A stretch of 52,082 bases of DNA from Bradyrhizobium lablabi (GCF_001440475.1 NZ_LLYB01000065.1:163040-215121), one strand, 5' to 3'; positions 15,834 to 25,300 are shown, counted from the stretch's first letter. Numbers and translations: made by a program. The notes: generated by a model from the sequence alone, not told the origin.

Positions 15834-17111
15834 TCAATAGGTCGGCGCCGCGGCGGCAAGTCCGCGTGCATCCTGAATTTCATGGTGATAGCGGAAGACG
15901 CGCGCGAGCTGGGTGACTGGTGTAAACGCCATGATGGTGTCGGCGACCTGCACCGGGTTCATCGCACCCATCTCGATGGCATCCCTGATATCGACGAACC
16001 GCTGGACCAGCGCATCCACCATCTCGTCGCGGCTGCCGGTTCGCGGCACGAGATAGCCGCTGAAGCCGGGCCGGATCACGGATTCAAGCTGCGGCAGGTG
16101 CATGGCGACGACGGGGCGACCGACCGCCAGGGTCTCGAGCACGCAGCGCGGCATGCCCTCGAACTCGGACGTCAGGATACCGGCATGCGCGCTCGCCAGG
16201 GTCTCCGCCATGCCGGCGGCGTCCTTGAAGCCGTGGCGCACGGTGATGTCCTCGATCGCGGCGAACTCCTCGAACCGGTGCGGGTCGCTGGTGCCGATAT
16301 AGTGAAACCTGACGTCGCCGTTCAATCGCTGCCGCAGGCGGTCGATGGTGCGAAACATCAGCGGCGGATCCTTGAATTCGTCGAGCCTGCCGGCGAACAC
16401 GATCTGGAACGGCGAAGAGTTCAGCGGCCAGACCTGCGGCTTGAAGATGTCGGTGTTGACCCAGGTCCAGAGCGTGTCGATCTTGTCCTTGCGGCGCGGA
16501 TAGGCCTGCTGCAGCCGCTCGGTGATGAACGGATTGACGCAGAGAAACTTCTCGCTCATGGCGACGGCAAAACGCTCGCCGGTGTTGTGGACGAAGGAAT
16601 ATTTCCGCAGCAGCGAATCCATCTGCAGCTTCGGCGCACCTTCGCCGTGAAGCATCTGCACGAAGGGAAGCCGCAGGATCGCCGGCAGCCAGGAGAATTC
16701 CACCCGTCGCAGATCGATCGAGCATCGTCTCGCGCGGATCAGTTTCGCAATCGGCCGGAAATGACGCAGCAGCGCCATGAAGAATTGCCCGGTCAGCGAG
16801 CTGCGAATCGTGCGGGCCGCTTCGCGGGCCTGCTGGTCCGAATAATGCAGGATCGGCAGGAAATCGAAACCGCGGCCGCGGAACGTCAGCCGGTGAAGCT
16901 GCCCGAGCTCCAGCTCGCCGGTCGAGTCGACGCCGATGAAGAGGATGTCGGTGTCGACAGGATGAAAGGTGATGAAGTCGCGAATGTATGTTTCGAGGCC
17001 GCCGACTTTCTGGCCACGCGGATCGAATGGGTGAATCAGGCAGATTTGATAACGTGGCTTGATCCGGTTGGCATTTCGAGCGCGTAGCGCCAGGGTCAAT
17101 GTTGAAGTCAT
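15834..17111 (-). CDS. GT4-family glycosyltransferase
   Basis: This 425-residue GT-B enzyme has an N-terminal acceptor domain (CLIHPFDPRGQKVGGLETYI) and a C-terminal donor domain with IVFAGRLDEFKDP and the E-x7-E site SEFEGMPRCVLETLAVGRP. The start at 17111 overlaps the upstream WecG-like gene by ATGA. The open frame reaches back to 17351, but that extension is antisense-like noise over the neighbour. It is the middle gene of a tightly coupled GT26-GT4-GT4 operon. Its likely role is adding a sugar to the lipid-linked EPS repeat. Confidence 0.9.
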   Translation of the reverse strand: MTSTLTLALRARNANRIKPRYQICLIHPFDPRGQKVGGLETYIRDFITFHPVDTDILFIGVDSTGELELGQLHRLTFRGRGFDFLPILHYSDQQAREAARTIRSSLTGQFFMALLRHFRPIAKLIRARRCSIDLRRVEFSWLPAILRLPFVQMLHGEGAPKLQMDSLLRKYSFVHNTGERFAVAMSEKFLCVNPFITERLQQAYPRRKDKIDTLWTWVNTDIFKPQVWPLNSSPFQIVFAGRLDEFKDPPLMFRTIDRLRQRLNGDVRFHYIGTSDPHRFEEFAAIEDITVRHGFKDAAGMAETLASAHAGILTSEFEGMPRCVLETLAVGRPVVAMHLPQLESVIRPGFSGYLVPRTGSRDEMVDALVQRFVDIRDAIEMGAMNPVQVADTIMAFTPVTQLARVFRYHHEIQDARGLAAAAPTY

Positions 17112-17902
17112 GCCGCTTTCCTCATGCGTGCCTGGACGATTTGCGGAATGGTTCGCGCCACGAGACGCGGAACCACTGTCATGCATTTGACATAGCGAGG
17201 GCCGAGCCGGCGCGGCTCGCGCAGCATGCGCCACGCCCATTCCATTCCGGTTCTGCGCGCCAGCGATGGCGCGCGATCTTGCGTGCCGGCGATGAAATCG
17301 AGCGCGGCCCCGATGCACAGCACGCCGGTTCCGTCCAGCTCGTCGAGGCACCGCGCCGCGAACAGTTCCTGACGTGGCGCGCCGAGTGCGACGAAGCAGA
17401 GTTTCGCACCCGAGGCGCGAATGCTTTCGATCGCAGCATCGGCTTCGCTGGAATAGGGATCGAATCCCGGTCCCGGCGCAAAGTATCCGGCGATTTGCAA
17501 TCCTCTAAATCGTTCCGCCAGGCGGCGGGCCGTAAGTTTCAGCGTGAGATCGTTGGCACCGAACAGAAAGACCGGCAGTCCTTTCTTGCGGGCTTCAGCA
17601 CAAACCGGTTCGACGAGATCGGCGCCGGTCGTGCGCTCGATTCGCGTTCCCATGAGACGACCGAGTACGACGATGGGGAACCCGTCGGCTGTCACAAATC
17701 TGGCGCGGCGATAAGCGGCGCGAAAATTGGCATGCTGCTGCAACTGTACGACATGATCGAGATTGAGCGTGCAGACGCTGAAGTTATCGCCATGCTGCGC
17801 GGCCGACACGATCGAGGACACGGCTTCCGGAAGCGAGGGAACATTGATCGTGATGCCATCGACTGTGAGGCGCGGCTGCAACTGCGCGGGTGGTTCCGAC
17901 AT
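17108..17902 (-). CDS. WecG/TagA/CpsF-family glycosyltransferase (GT26)
   Basis: This 264-residue protein matches the compact GT26 family in length and motifs: SVCTLNLDHV near 42-51, TADGFPIV (71-78), ERTTGADLVEPV (89-100), and the C-terminal arm REPRRLGPRY that binds the membrane. Known members transfer ManNAc, ManNAcA, glucose or similar residues to lipid-linked acceptors, often as the second step of repeat-unit assembly. CAGGAGAT precedes the ATG. It is first in the operon running leftward to 14232 and divergent from the GH10 enzyme, with a 203-bp shared promoter region. Confidence 0.92.
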   Translation of the reverse strand: MSEPPAQLQPRLTVDGITINVPSLPEAVSSIVSAAQHGDNFSVCTLNLDHVVQLQQHANFRAAYRRARFVTADGFPIVVLGRLMGTRIERTTGADLVEPVCAEARKKGLPVFLFGANDLTLKLTARRLAERFRGLQIAGYFAPGPGFDPYSSEADAAIESIRASGAKLCFVALGAPRQELFAARCLDELDGTGVLCIGAALDFIAGTQDRAPSLARRTGMEWAWRMLREPRRLGPRYVKCMTVVPRLVARTIPQIVQARMRKAA

Positions 17903-18105
17903 GTCGATCTCCTGCTGATGATGTGATCGAGAGACGCAAGTGGCGGGGGACTAATCGACATGCGCATCGCAACTGGAACTGCGCGCCGAAAATTTTCTCG
18001 ACCGGCATTCGTCACGAAATCGAACTAATGCGACGCAACGATGGCGATGCCGCGTTGCGAACGAAGAGACATGGCGGCGAAGCATTCACATGATGGAGAT
18101 CAGCT

Positions 18106-19206
18106 ATGCAGCAGTGGTCGAGGCGAAATGCGCTCGCTCTCATCGCAGGAGCAGGTGTTGCTTCTTACGGGAAGAAAGCGCTCGCCGCTCAGTCGACGCA
18201 GAGTCTCGGCGCTATCGCGGCTCGTAACGGCATTGTGTTCGGCGCGGCTGCAGGTCCGGTGATCGACAAGGATCTTGCTTATCGCGAGCTGTATCAGACA
18301 CAGACGCGCATTGTGACGACTGACGTTGCGATGAAGATGGGAACCATCGCGCCGCAGCCGGGACCGAAGCGATTCGAGAGCGCGGATCGTCTGCTGCAAT
18401 TCTGTGCAGGCAACAACATTCCGATGCGCGGCCATTGCCTGATCTGGAACGAATGGGTTCCACAGTGGATCAAGAGCATGAGCAGCGCGGAGCGCGAGAA
18501 GTTCTTCGATTCGTATATCGAGGACGTGGCTGCCCGTTACGTCGGCAAGCTGCACTCATGGGATGTCGTCAACGAACCGTTCTGGCCGGGACACAAGGCG
18601 CCCGGCGGCTACCGGCTCGGCCCATGGTACGACACGTTCGGAACCGGCTATGTGCGCCGCGCCTTCGAGCGCGTGGCGATGGTCGACCGGAAGACAAAAC
18701 TGGTTCTCAACGAGGCGCAGAGCGAGCGCGACGACGATGTCGGCCTCACGGTTCGCAAAGGCCTGCTGCAGCTGGTCGACGAGTTGAAACATGCCGGTGT
18801 GCCGCTGCATGCTGTCGGACTGCAAAGTCACCTGCAGCCGCGCTACCCGCACGACCCCGGACGCTTCGCTGAGTTCCTTCACGCGCTCGCCGAACGCGGC
18901 GTCGATATCTACCTGACCGAATTCGACGTGCGCGACGACACGTTTCCGGATGACATCGCGGCGCGCGACGCCATGATTGCGGAGACCGCCGAGAAGTACC
19001 TGAACAACGCGCTGCGCGTTCCCGCAGTCAAGATGGTGATCGCCTGGGAACTGGCCGACAACTACTCGTTCTATACCGATGCGGCGAAGAAGAAGGACCC
19101 TCTCGCGCAACGACTGCCGCGGCCCCTGCCGTTCGATTCGTCGATGCAGAAGAAGCCGCTTTGGTTTGCGATGGCGCGCGCGTTCGAGAACATCAGGAAG
19201 TCGTAA
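18106..19206 (+). CDS. GH10-family endo-1,4-beta-xylanase-like enzyme, twin-arginine exported
   Basis: This 366-residue retaining glycoside hydrolase shows both GH10 catalytic motifs: WDVVNEP (152-158, acid/base Glu157) and YLTEFDVRD (nucleophile Glu272). It also has the substrate-subsite residues in GHCLIWN. The N-terminus WSRRNALALIAGAG...ALAA looks like a twin-arginine signal, so the folded enzyme is exported. Known GH10 enzymes cut beta-1,4-xylan and some beta-glucans. It lies between the glycosyltransferase operon and the flippase gene, so it may process the cell's own EPS rather than plant xylan. The two options cannot be separated here. The gene is divergent from the GT26 operon and convergent with the flippase. 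Confidence 0.92.
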   Translation: MQQWSRRNALALIAGAGVASYGKKALAAQSTQSLGAIAARNGIVFGAAAGPVIDKDLAYRELYQTQTRIVTTDVAMKMGTIAPQPGPKRFESADRLLQFCAGNNIPMRGHCLIWNEWVPQWIKSMSSAEREKFFDSYIEDVAARYVGKLHSWDVVNEPFWPGHKAPGGYRLGPWYDTFGTGYVRRAFERVAMVDRKTKLVLNEAQSERDDDVGLTVRKGLLQLVDELKHAGVPLHAVGLQSHLQPRYPHDPGRFAEFLHALAERGVDIYLTEFDVRDDTFPDDIAARDAMIAETAEKYLNNALRVPAVKMVIAWELADNYSFYTDAAKKKDPLAQRLPRPLPFDSSMQKKPLWFAMARAFENIRKS

Positions 19207-19228
19207 CCGCCGATCGTGTCGAATGCGC

Positions 19229-20668
19229 TCATGCCCCCGAATGCTGGGGGCGTGGGCGGAGCATCCGCATGAGGGACGGCGCGTAGAGCAAGGCAAGCGC
19301 GCCGAAATAGACGGCGGCGCCTGCCGCGACATGTGCCGCCAACACGGCAAGGGTGCGGGCTTCCGGGAATATCCGCAGCAAGGCGGCCATCGCAATCGTC
19401 GCCAATGCGATGCGCAGGAGATGGCTGACCGGAAGGCGCAGGCCGAACTTGGTAAAGCCGATCGAAAAGCTGACGATGGCGGCTGCCAGCGCCGCCAGCA
19501 CCGTGGCGCCGGCGACGCTGGTCAATCCCCAGAGCGGCAGGAACAGGACGCTCAGCACCACGGTCGTCGACGCGTCGATCGCGGCAATCGCCATCATCCA
19601 GCGCGTGCGGTTCTGCAGCAAGAATACCTGATCGCCGAAATGAGCGCGAAAATTGCGGATCGCGCCGGCAAGGGTCGAGAGCGGCAGGATGGCGAGCGTC
19701 ACCGCCTGAAACGGCGCTGCGATCAGGAGATGCACGATCTCCGTTCGCAGCATGATGATGCCGGCAAGGCTTGGCGCCAGGATGGCGACAAGGAGCGCGC
19801 TGTTGGTGGCGAGCTGGCGCATGCCGGCCTGACTGCCGCCCTGCTCGATGCTTTTTACCGCTAGCGGAAATGCGGCCGCGGTCACCAGCATGGCTGCGAC
19901 CGCCGCGGCCCGCTGGCCGAGGCCATAGCCGACCGCGAACAACCCGGCTGCCGCCACGCCCGAGAATTGGCTGATGATGAAGCGCGACGCATTGAGGCCA
20001 ACCCAGCCGAGCGCGCCGCCGACGATCAAAGGAAGGCCATAGCGCAGCGCGTGGACCACGATCTCGCGATCAATCGGCCACAGGCGAGGGCTCCAGCCGA
20101 TCCAGGGCAGGACGATGAGCGCGGCGATCAGTTGTGCAAGCGCGTAGCCGGCCAGCGGCCATTCCGGCGATTGGCCGATCAGCTTGATCAACACCAGGCC
20201 CACGATGAACCCGACGGATGGTCCGAATACCTGCTGGATCGTATAGACCCGGATCTGCTGCCGCGCGCGGGCGCGTTCGCCGATGTAGAGGTTGAGCGAT
20301 CGGGTGATCACATAGGCGATGGTGGCGAGCAGAAGGCCCGTTCCGGCGCCGGGCGCAATGACCAGAAGCAGAATTCCGACCACGGCGGCGCTTTGCAGCA
20401 TAACGGACGCGAGCAGTACCGCGTTTTCGGTGCGGTAGAAATGGGGTCCATCGCTCGCGTCTTGATACCGCCCGAGGAAACGCAGCGCATATTGCGACCA
20501 CCAAGCCAGAAAGCCGATCTGCAGCAGTTCGTGAGTGGCCGTGATCAGCGTGATGACGCCGAGCGTGTGCTCATCGACGACATGCGTCCACACGATCATC
20601 GCCAGAAGCTGGAACAGCGGTCCAACGAACTGCGCGGGCAGATAGAGCAGGGTGTGCTTGAGGAGCAT
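19229..20668 (-). CDS. Wzx-like polysaccharide flippase (MOP superfamily)
   Basis: This 479-residue membrane protein has about 12-14 hydrophobic segments, in the size range of Wzx/RfbX oligosaccharide flippases. Typical features are charged residues between paired helices (LRFLGRYQD, RSLNLYIGERARARQQ) and an N-terminal LLKHTLLYLPAQFVGPLF helix. It should flip the lipid-linked EPS repeat across the inner membrane. The acyltransferase at 20672 follows only 3 bp beyond its start on the same strand, so here the acyltransferase is upstream and the flippase is last in the operon. A GCCCCC/GGGGGC hairpin overlaps its 3' end. Confidence 0.9.
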   Translation of the reverse strand: MLLKHTLLYLPAQFVGPLFQLLAMIVWTHVVDEHTLGVITLITATHELLQIGFLAWWSQYALRFLGRYQDASDGPHFYRTENAVLLASVMLQSAAVVGILLLVIAPGAGTGLLLATIAYVITRSLNLYIGERARARQQIRVYTIQQVFGPSVGFIVGLVLIKLIGQSPEWPLAGYALAQLIAALIVLPWIGWSPRLWPIDREIVVHALRYGLPLIVGGALGWVGLNASRFIISQFSGVAAAGLFAVGYGLGQRAAAVAAMLVTAAAFPLAVKSIEQGGSQAGMRQLATNSALLVAILAPSLAGIIMLRTEIVHLLIAAPFQAVTLAILPLSTLAGAIRNFRAHFGDQVFLLQNRTRWMMAIAAIDASTTVVLSVLFLPLWGLTSVAGATVLAALAAAIVSFSIGFTKFGLRLPVSHLLRIALATIAMAALLRIFPEARTLAVLAAHVAAGAAVYFGALALLYAPSLMRMLRPRPQHSGA

Positions 20669-20671
20669 CTC

Positions 20672-21721
20672 TTAGGCCCCCAGCCAGCGGCAGCTTCGGG
20701 GTGAGGCCAGTTGCCTCACCGTCAGCAGCGCGGCGATGCTGACAAGGGCGGTCACACCATAGGTGATGGCAAAGCTGGTGGCGCCGCCGAGCTGGCGCAG
20801 GCCAGCGTGATCGCGCAGCGCCATGACGACGAAGATGTGCCAGAGATAGATGAAGTAGCTGCCCGAGCCGATCCATCCGAGCAGCGGCGGTCCTGGCTGG
20901 ATGGCGAACAGCGCAACGCAGAACAGGGCCGCGTAGAGGAAGAAGGCGATCGAATCGTAAGTGGCGGCGTCGCCCAGGTTGAGAATGCGCACGGCGGCAT
21001 AGAGCACGTACGCCGCCAGCATGGCGCCAATCAGCAAGCGGCGCACGCCCCGATCGGTCAGGTCAGCGAACATCGCGGTCAGCGCGCCGAGTGCGACAAA
21101 GGAGAACCAGAACGGAATGTCGCGCATGCGGACTTCATCAAGCAATGCCTCGGAGGCGCCAAGCCTGGACATGGCGGGGTCGAGATAGGCGCCGGTCAAC
21201 AATCCGCAGCCGATCGAGAGTATCAGCAGCGTCGTGATGCGTCGTCTTGAAGCGGGTCCGTCCCCGCCGGCCGCAAAGACGAGCCACAGGCCGATCGTGC
21301 AGCAGACATAGACGAAGACGTAATAGTAGACGAACACGTATCCGAGTCCGAACCGGGTGAGCGTCGTGCCGATACGATGGTCCATCGCCGGATTATGCAG
21401 CGCCATGTAGGCATAGGCGGCGACGAAGGCGATCGCGTAGGGGATCAGAGCCGCTTTCAGCCGCTTCGCGCGCGGCACGCGGCCGGAGAGCGCGGTGAGA
21501 TAACCTGATACGAACAGGAATACCGGCACGCAGGGCCGCAGCGCCGCGTCGAGGGATTTTGCCCAAGGCACGTCGAGCGGCTGCGGCAGCGAATGAATTC
21601 CGATCACCATCAGAATGGCAATGCCGCGCATGGTGTCGACGACACCGTCGCGGGCTTTGGCCGGCGCATGCGGAACGCTCAGGGATGCCGGACTTGCCGG
21701 CAGGCGCTCGACAACCGTCAT
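20672..21721 (-). CDS. Acyltransferase family 3 membrane protein (OafA/ExoZ-like)
   Basis: This 349-residue protein has about 10 transmembrane helices and the family's N-terminal catalytic signature TMRGIAILMVIGIHS, in which Arg and His are the conserved residues. Acyltransferase-3 proteins O-acetylate, or otherwise O-acylate, sugars of LPS, EPS or Nod factors at the membrane. It overlaps the preceding acyltransferase gene by ATGA (21718-21721). Two such enzymes in tandem suggest acyl decoration at two positions of the same EPS, or acetyl plus another acyl group (inference). Confidence 0.9.
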   Translation of the reverse strand: MTVVERLPASPASLSVPHAPAKARDGVVDTMRGIAILMVIGIHSLPQPLDVPWAKSLDAALRPCVPVFLFVSGYLTALSGRVPRAKRLKAALIPYAIAFVAAYAYMALHNPAMDHRIGTTLTRFGLGYVFVYYYVFVYVCCTIGLWLVFAAGGDGPASRRRITTLLILSIGCGLLTGAYLDPAMSRLGASEALLDEVRMRDIPFWFSFVALGALTAMFADLTDRGVRRLLIGAMLAAYVLYAAVRILNLGDAATYDSIAFFLYAALFCVALFAIQPGPPLLGWIGSGSYFIYLWHIFVVMALRDHAGLRQLGGATSFAITYGVTALVSIAALLTVRQLASPRSCRWLGA

Positions 21722-22857
21722 CGCGCGCTCTCCTGCCGCGACACCGCGGGCCTGATGGTGCGGCGGTCGTAAGCCTCGGTCAGATATCGCCGCAGCGGCG
21801 TTTCGAACGTGCGCAGCGAGACGACGCTCGCGAACGCGAGCACGACGATCGCCACCGGTGCCAGAATCAGACGTTCAGGCGGCGACAGGGAAAGCAGCCG
21901 CGATCCGAAGGTGATGATGACCGTCGCAACCGGAATATGCAGCATGTAGCAGGAATAGGTCAGCGGCGACCAACGATCGAATCCGAGTCGCGACAGCAGC
22001 GTGTCGCGCCCGGCGCAGTCCGCCTGAACGGCCAGCAGCGCGATGGCGTACATCGCCAGCAGCGCGGTCATCGTCGGCAGCCACGAGCCGAGCACGATAA
22101 ACGCCGCGAGCGATGCGGACAGCGCGCCGGGAAGTACGGGCCAGCGCGCGATCCGGTCACGAAACAGATAGCAGGCCATACCGAGGCTGAAGGCGGGCAA
22201 CGCCCGGAACGCGCCGCCCTGGTTGATCCAGTCGGCCCACGGCGTCGTCCCAGCGGCTACCACCCAAAGCGAGTTGCCGAGCGCGGCGAAGACCACGAGC
22301 GCAATGATCGCCTCCTTGCGCCGTTGCGCGATCAACGCGACGGCCGGGAAGAGCAGATAGCAGAACATCTCCGCCGAGAGCGACCAGCTCGGGAAGTTGA
22401 ACGTCAGACGCTCGCCGATGAAGGCGTGAAGCAGCAGGAACTGCGCGGGCAGGTCGGAAAGCGGATAGCGGGCGGGGTTGTCCGTCCGCGCGGCGCCGAA
22501 ATGAAGCGCGCCGGCAAGCGCCAGATAAAAGGCGAGCGTGGCGAGATGCAGCGGATAGATGCGGGCGAGACGGCGCCAGAGGAAGCGGCCGATCGATGCG
22601 GCATCGTCGACGCGGCCGAAATATTGGCGCGCAATGACAAAGCCGGAGACCACAAAGAACAGGTCCACGAACAGATTGAAATGCCAGGTGTGGGCGACCA
22701 TGAAGCGGCCGGCGGCCACATCCTTGAAATAATCGGAATAGTGCAGGATCACCACCGCGCCGGCCGCGACGATCCGTAACCCATCCTGGTGCCTTGTGGC
22801 GCTGGTATCATGCAAGGCGGCGGTACTCCGGAGCAGCGTTCCCCTCGCGGTGAGCAA
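21718..22857 (-). CDS. Acyltransferase family 3 membrane protein (second copy)
   Basis: This protein has about 10 transmembrane helices and the catalytic segment DGLRIVAAGAVVILHYSDYF, with the conserved Arg and His. Further features are FVVSGFVIARQYF and WRRLARIYPLHLATL, a hallmark of the ExoZ/OafA group. It is divergent in sequence from its tandem neighbour, so they are not a recent duplication. The start is unclear. TTG at 22857 overlaps the upstream glycosyltransferase by 50 bp and lacks a ribosome-binding site, while TTG at 22812 has GGAG 11 nt upstream. The shorter start (364 residues) keeps the whole domain. Confidence 0.88.
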   Translation of the reverse strand: MLTARGTLLRSTAALHDTSATRHQDGLRIVAAGAVVILHYSDYFKDVAAGRFMVAHTWHFNLFVDLFFVVSGFVIARQYFGRVDDAASIGRFLWRRLARIYPLHLATLAFYLALAGALHFGAARTDNPARYPLSDLPAQFLLLHAFIGERLTFNFPSWSLSAEMFCYLLFPAVALIAQRRKEAIIALVVFAALGNSLWVVAAGTTPWADWINQGGAFRALPAFSLGMACYLFRDRIARWPVLPGALSASLAAFIVLGSWLPTMTALLAMYAIALLAVQADCAGRDTLLSRLGFDRWSPLTYSCYMLHIPVATVIITFGSRLLSLSPPERLILAPVAIVVLAFASVVSLRTFETPLRRYLTEAYDRRTIRPAVSRQESAR

Positions 22858-23881
22858 GGCGGGCGATCAGGCTGATGACGTTCTCGCGGTCGCCGCGGGC
22901 CAGATCGTTCCAGCGCGCCAGATTTCCTGCAGCGTCAGCCACGTATCGGGCGCGCCAATTCTCGTGCCAGAGCGCAGCCGCGATCTGCGTCGCGGCAGAA
23001 GCGGGATCGGCGGTATCGATGTAGATGCCAGACTCGCCGAGCACCTCGCGGAAGATGGCGGCATCCGGCGCGACGATCGGCAGGCCGGCATATTGCGCCT
23101 CCAGCAGCGGCAACCCCAGGCCTTCGTCATGCGATGTGCAGATGAAGAGGTCGGCGGCATCGAGCAGTTGATTGACCCGCTCGGCGGACTGATATCCGTG
23201 CAGCGTGACGCCCGGTTGCTGCTCGAGCGCCTGCCAGTCGTTACCCCATCCCGGCCTTCCGACGATATCCAGCGTGGCGTCCGGAAATCCCTGCATCCGC
23301 AGGGCCTCGAGGATTTTCGCCGCCGCCGCAAAATTCTTGCGCGGCTCCACCGTCCCCAGCGCGATCAGCCGAAGCGGTTGCGGCTCCGCGCTTCGTTTGC
23401 TGCGGTGGCCGGGATCGAGGCCGAATACGTTGCGCACCGCGGGCCGATAGAGCGTCACCTCGGCGTCCGACCGGCAATGCGCCGCGAGCTTGCGCCTTGT
23501 GTCGCCGGAATTTGCCAGAAAGCGCGGATAGTGGCGCAGGGCGAGCTTGAAGGGTCCGGCCATGTAGAGCCGCGCCCGCATATTCAGCTCCGCGCGCCGC
23601 GTGATCAGGAAGTCATCGTGGATATAGGGCAGCACGCGCGAGGCAAACGGCCGCAGCAGCGGGCTCGGCGGAAAGCCGGGGCATAGCAGGATGGACGACG
23701 AAGCGGCGAGCCGCATCGGCAATCCCAGCGTCTGCGTCGTCAGCATCTGGCGAAGACCCTGCGCCCGAACCGGCACGACATCGAGCGGCGCAAGCGCTTT
23801 AGCGGAGAACAGCTCCAGCGTGATGCGCTCCAGGCCGGTGACGTGGCGTCCGAGATGGGTGTTGTCGATATAGATAGCCAT
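22808..23881 (-). CDS. GT4-family glycosyltransferase
   Basis: This 357-residue GT-B enzyme has an N-terminal acceptor domain beginning MAIYIDNTHLGRHVTGLERI, a motif common in mannosyltransferase-like GT4 proteins of EPS loci. Its donor site is TSHDEGLGLPLLEAQYAGLP (E-x7-E). LIALGTVEPRKNFAAAAKIL is the usual GT4 linker start. AGGA precedes the ATG. It lies between the polymerase-like gene (18-bp gap) and the acyltransferases, on the same strand, so all belong to the long leftward EPS operon. The donor and linkage are unknown. Confidence 0.9.
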   Translation of the reverse strand: MAIYIDNTHLGRHVTGLERITLELFSAKALAPLDVVPVRAQGLRQMLTTQTLGLPMRLAASSSILLCPGFPPSPLLRPFASRVLPYIHDDFLITRRAELNMRARLYMAGPFKLALRHYPRFLANSGDTRRKLAAHCRSDAEVTLYRPAVRNVFGLDPGHRSKRSAEPQPLRLIALGTVEPRKNFAAAAKILEALRMQGFPDATLDIVGRPGWGNDWQALEQQPGVTLHGYQSAERVNQLLDAADLFICTSHDEGLGLPLLEAQYAGLPIVAPDAAIFREVLGESGIYIDTADPASAATQIAAALWHENWRARYVADAAGNLARWNDLARGDRENVISLIARLAHREGNAAPEYRRLA

Positions 23882-23899
23882 GCGAAGAGAATCCTGAAG

Positions 23900-25300
23900 T
23901 TATGCCGCAACGGACCGGTAGGTGACGTGCGGGCGAATTTGCGAGGGCGCGGTGACGCGACGCCGTTCGCGCGGCAGCAGCATCGAGATGAGGATCACGA
24001 ACTGCGCGAGCTGAATGTTCTTCGAGGAAAAGCTCACCGAACTCGCCGCGATGATGACGATCAGCAGCATGATCGCCCATGCCGCCGGACTCGAACGGCG
24101 CAGCAATTCGACGAAGAAGCACACCAGTCCGACCGTCAGCAGGATGGTATGGACGAGGCCGAACTGGACGACGGAGGAGATCCAGAAGTTTTCGATGCCG
24201 TAGTTGAGGCCGAGCTGCGACTGCAGCGCGTTCACCCGGACCGGATTGGGGCCGAGGATCAGTTCATTCCAGTCAAAATGCGAGAGCAGGCTGAAGGTGG
24301 CGTAGCGCGCCAGCGTGCTGCCCTTGTCGGAGGAGAAGCGCAGCAGCATCTTGTCGAAAATGCCGAGATCGAGCGCGGCAAACACGATGGCGCCGGCGGC
24401 AAACATCACGCAGATGGCGAGAATGGCTGCGGGAAGCGGCATTCGCTTTCCCTGCATCAGGCGGAGCGCCTCGAAGCCGCCGATCAATCCGATGACCGCC
24501 AGCACCGTGACCAGCGAGGTTCGGCCGCCGAACGCCATCAGCGACGCCAGACAGAACGCGATCAGCGGCAGCCGCACCAGAATCGGCGGACAGATCGCCG
24601 GACGAAGCACCAGCGCCAGGACGTAAGCACCCACGATGCCGGATGCGGTGAGCGGATGGCCGAGCAGCGCCGCGGAGCGCCATTCTCCCATCACCACGAC
24701 ATCGCCGAGCGTCAGTGGAATCAGACGGTGGCCGGAAAAATACTCATAATAGCCGAGCACGACGTTCAGCAGGATCGTGCAGTGAATGGCCCAGACCAGC
24801 GGGCGCCTTTGCGCAGGCGACAATTGCCACATCACCATCGCGATCAGGATCGGCAGCAGGAACGTGTCGATGATTACCGTGAAGGGACGTTCGAGCACGA
24901 TCACCTGGACCAGCAGAAGCACCCAGCACAGCAGGTACGCCAGCAGCAGCTTCGATTCGGAGAACATCCGGTTGAGCTCGCCGACCGGGCCGCGGCTGCG
25001 CATCAACAGGAGGGAGAAGGCGAGCAGCGTAAAATAAGTCGCTGGATGCAGCTTTTCGTAAAAGTTTCCGCCCGCTGTCAGATAGTGAATCTTCCAGTTG
25101 GTCAGAACGGAGGACGAGAGCGTGAAGGTCGCGATGACGGCCAGCAGCATCAAGCCGGTCGCGATCCGTTCGATGAACGCATCGGTGTTCGAAACGCGCC
25201 CAGGCGCATGGTGAGCCGCCCGCACCGCCTCCAATACAGGGGGGCGGCGGCGCATGTGTGCGCCGCCTGCCAGTCCGTTCAACGGTCCACGCATTCTCAC
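23900..25300 (-). CDS. O-antigen ligase/polymerase-family (Wzy-like) membrane protein
   Basis: This 466-residue protein has about 12 hydrophobic segments and a large periplasmic-type loop near GLNYGIENFWISSVVQFG. That resembles the Wzy_C/O-antigen ligase family motif containing a conserved His or Asn and a following helix. The usual role in such loci is polymerising flipped repeat units in the periplasm. The start is GTG at 25300, overlapping the kinase stop by GTGA with GGAG 7 nt upstream. It is flanked by the copolymerase and a glycosyltransferase, as expected of a polymerase. Ligase and polymerase cannot be told apart by sequence alone. Confidence 0.85.
   Translation of the reverse strand: MRMRGPLNGLAGGAHMRRRPPVLEAVRAAHHAPGRVSNTDAFIERIATGLMLLAVIATFTLSSSVLTNWKIHYLTAGGNFYEKLHPATYFTLLAFSLLLMRSRGPVGELNRMFSESKLLLAYLLCWVLLLVQVIVLERPFTVIIDTFLLPILIAMVMWQLSPAQRRPLVWAIHCTILLNVVLGYYEYFSGHRLIPLTLGDVVVMGEWRSAALLGHPLTASGIVGAYVLALVLRPAICPPILVRLPLIAFCLASLMAFGGRTSLVTVLAVIGLIGGFEALRLMQGKRMPLPAAILAICVMFAAGAIVFAALDLGIFDKMLLRFSSDKGSTLARYATFSLLSHFDWNELILGPNPVRVNALQSQLGLNYGIENFWISSVVQFGLVHTILLTVGLVCFFVELLRRSSPAAWAIMLLIVIIAASSVSFSSKNIQLAQFVILISMLLPRERRRVTAPSQIRPHVTYRSVAA

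Noticed and set aside
15717..17087. Long plus-strand open frame (456 codons) across the glycosyltransferases
   Set aside because: It is the antisense shadow of two clear GT4 genes in high-GC DNA. It has no family motif and no ribosome-binding site.
19233..19251. GCCCCC/GGGGGC hairpin at the end of the flippase gene
   Set aside because: It lies inside the coding end of the flippase, has a 6-bp stem and no T-run, so it is not called as a terminator.
21559..22779. Plus-strand open frame (406 codons) opposite the acyltransferases
   Set aside because: It spans two minus-strand genes that both have acyltransferase-3 signatures. No motif is seen in the plus-strand product.
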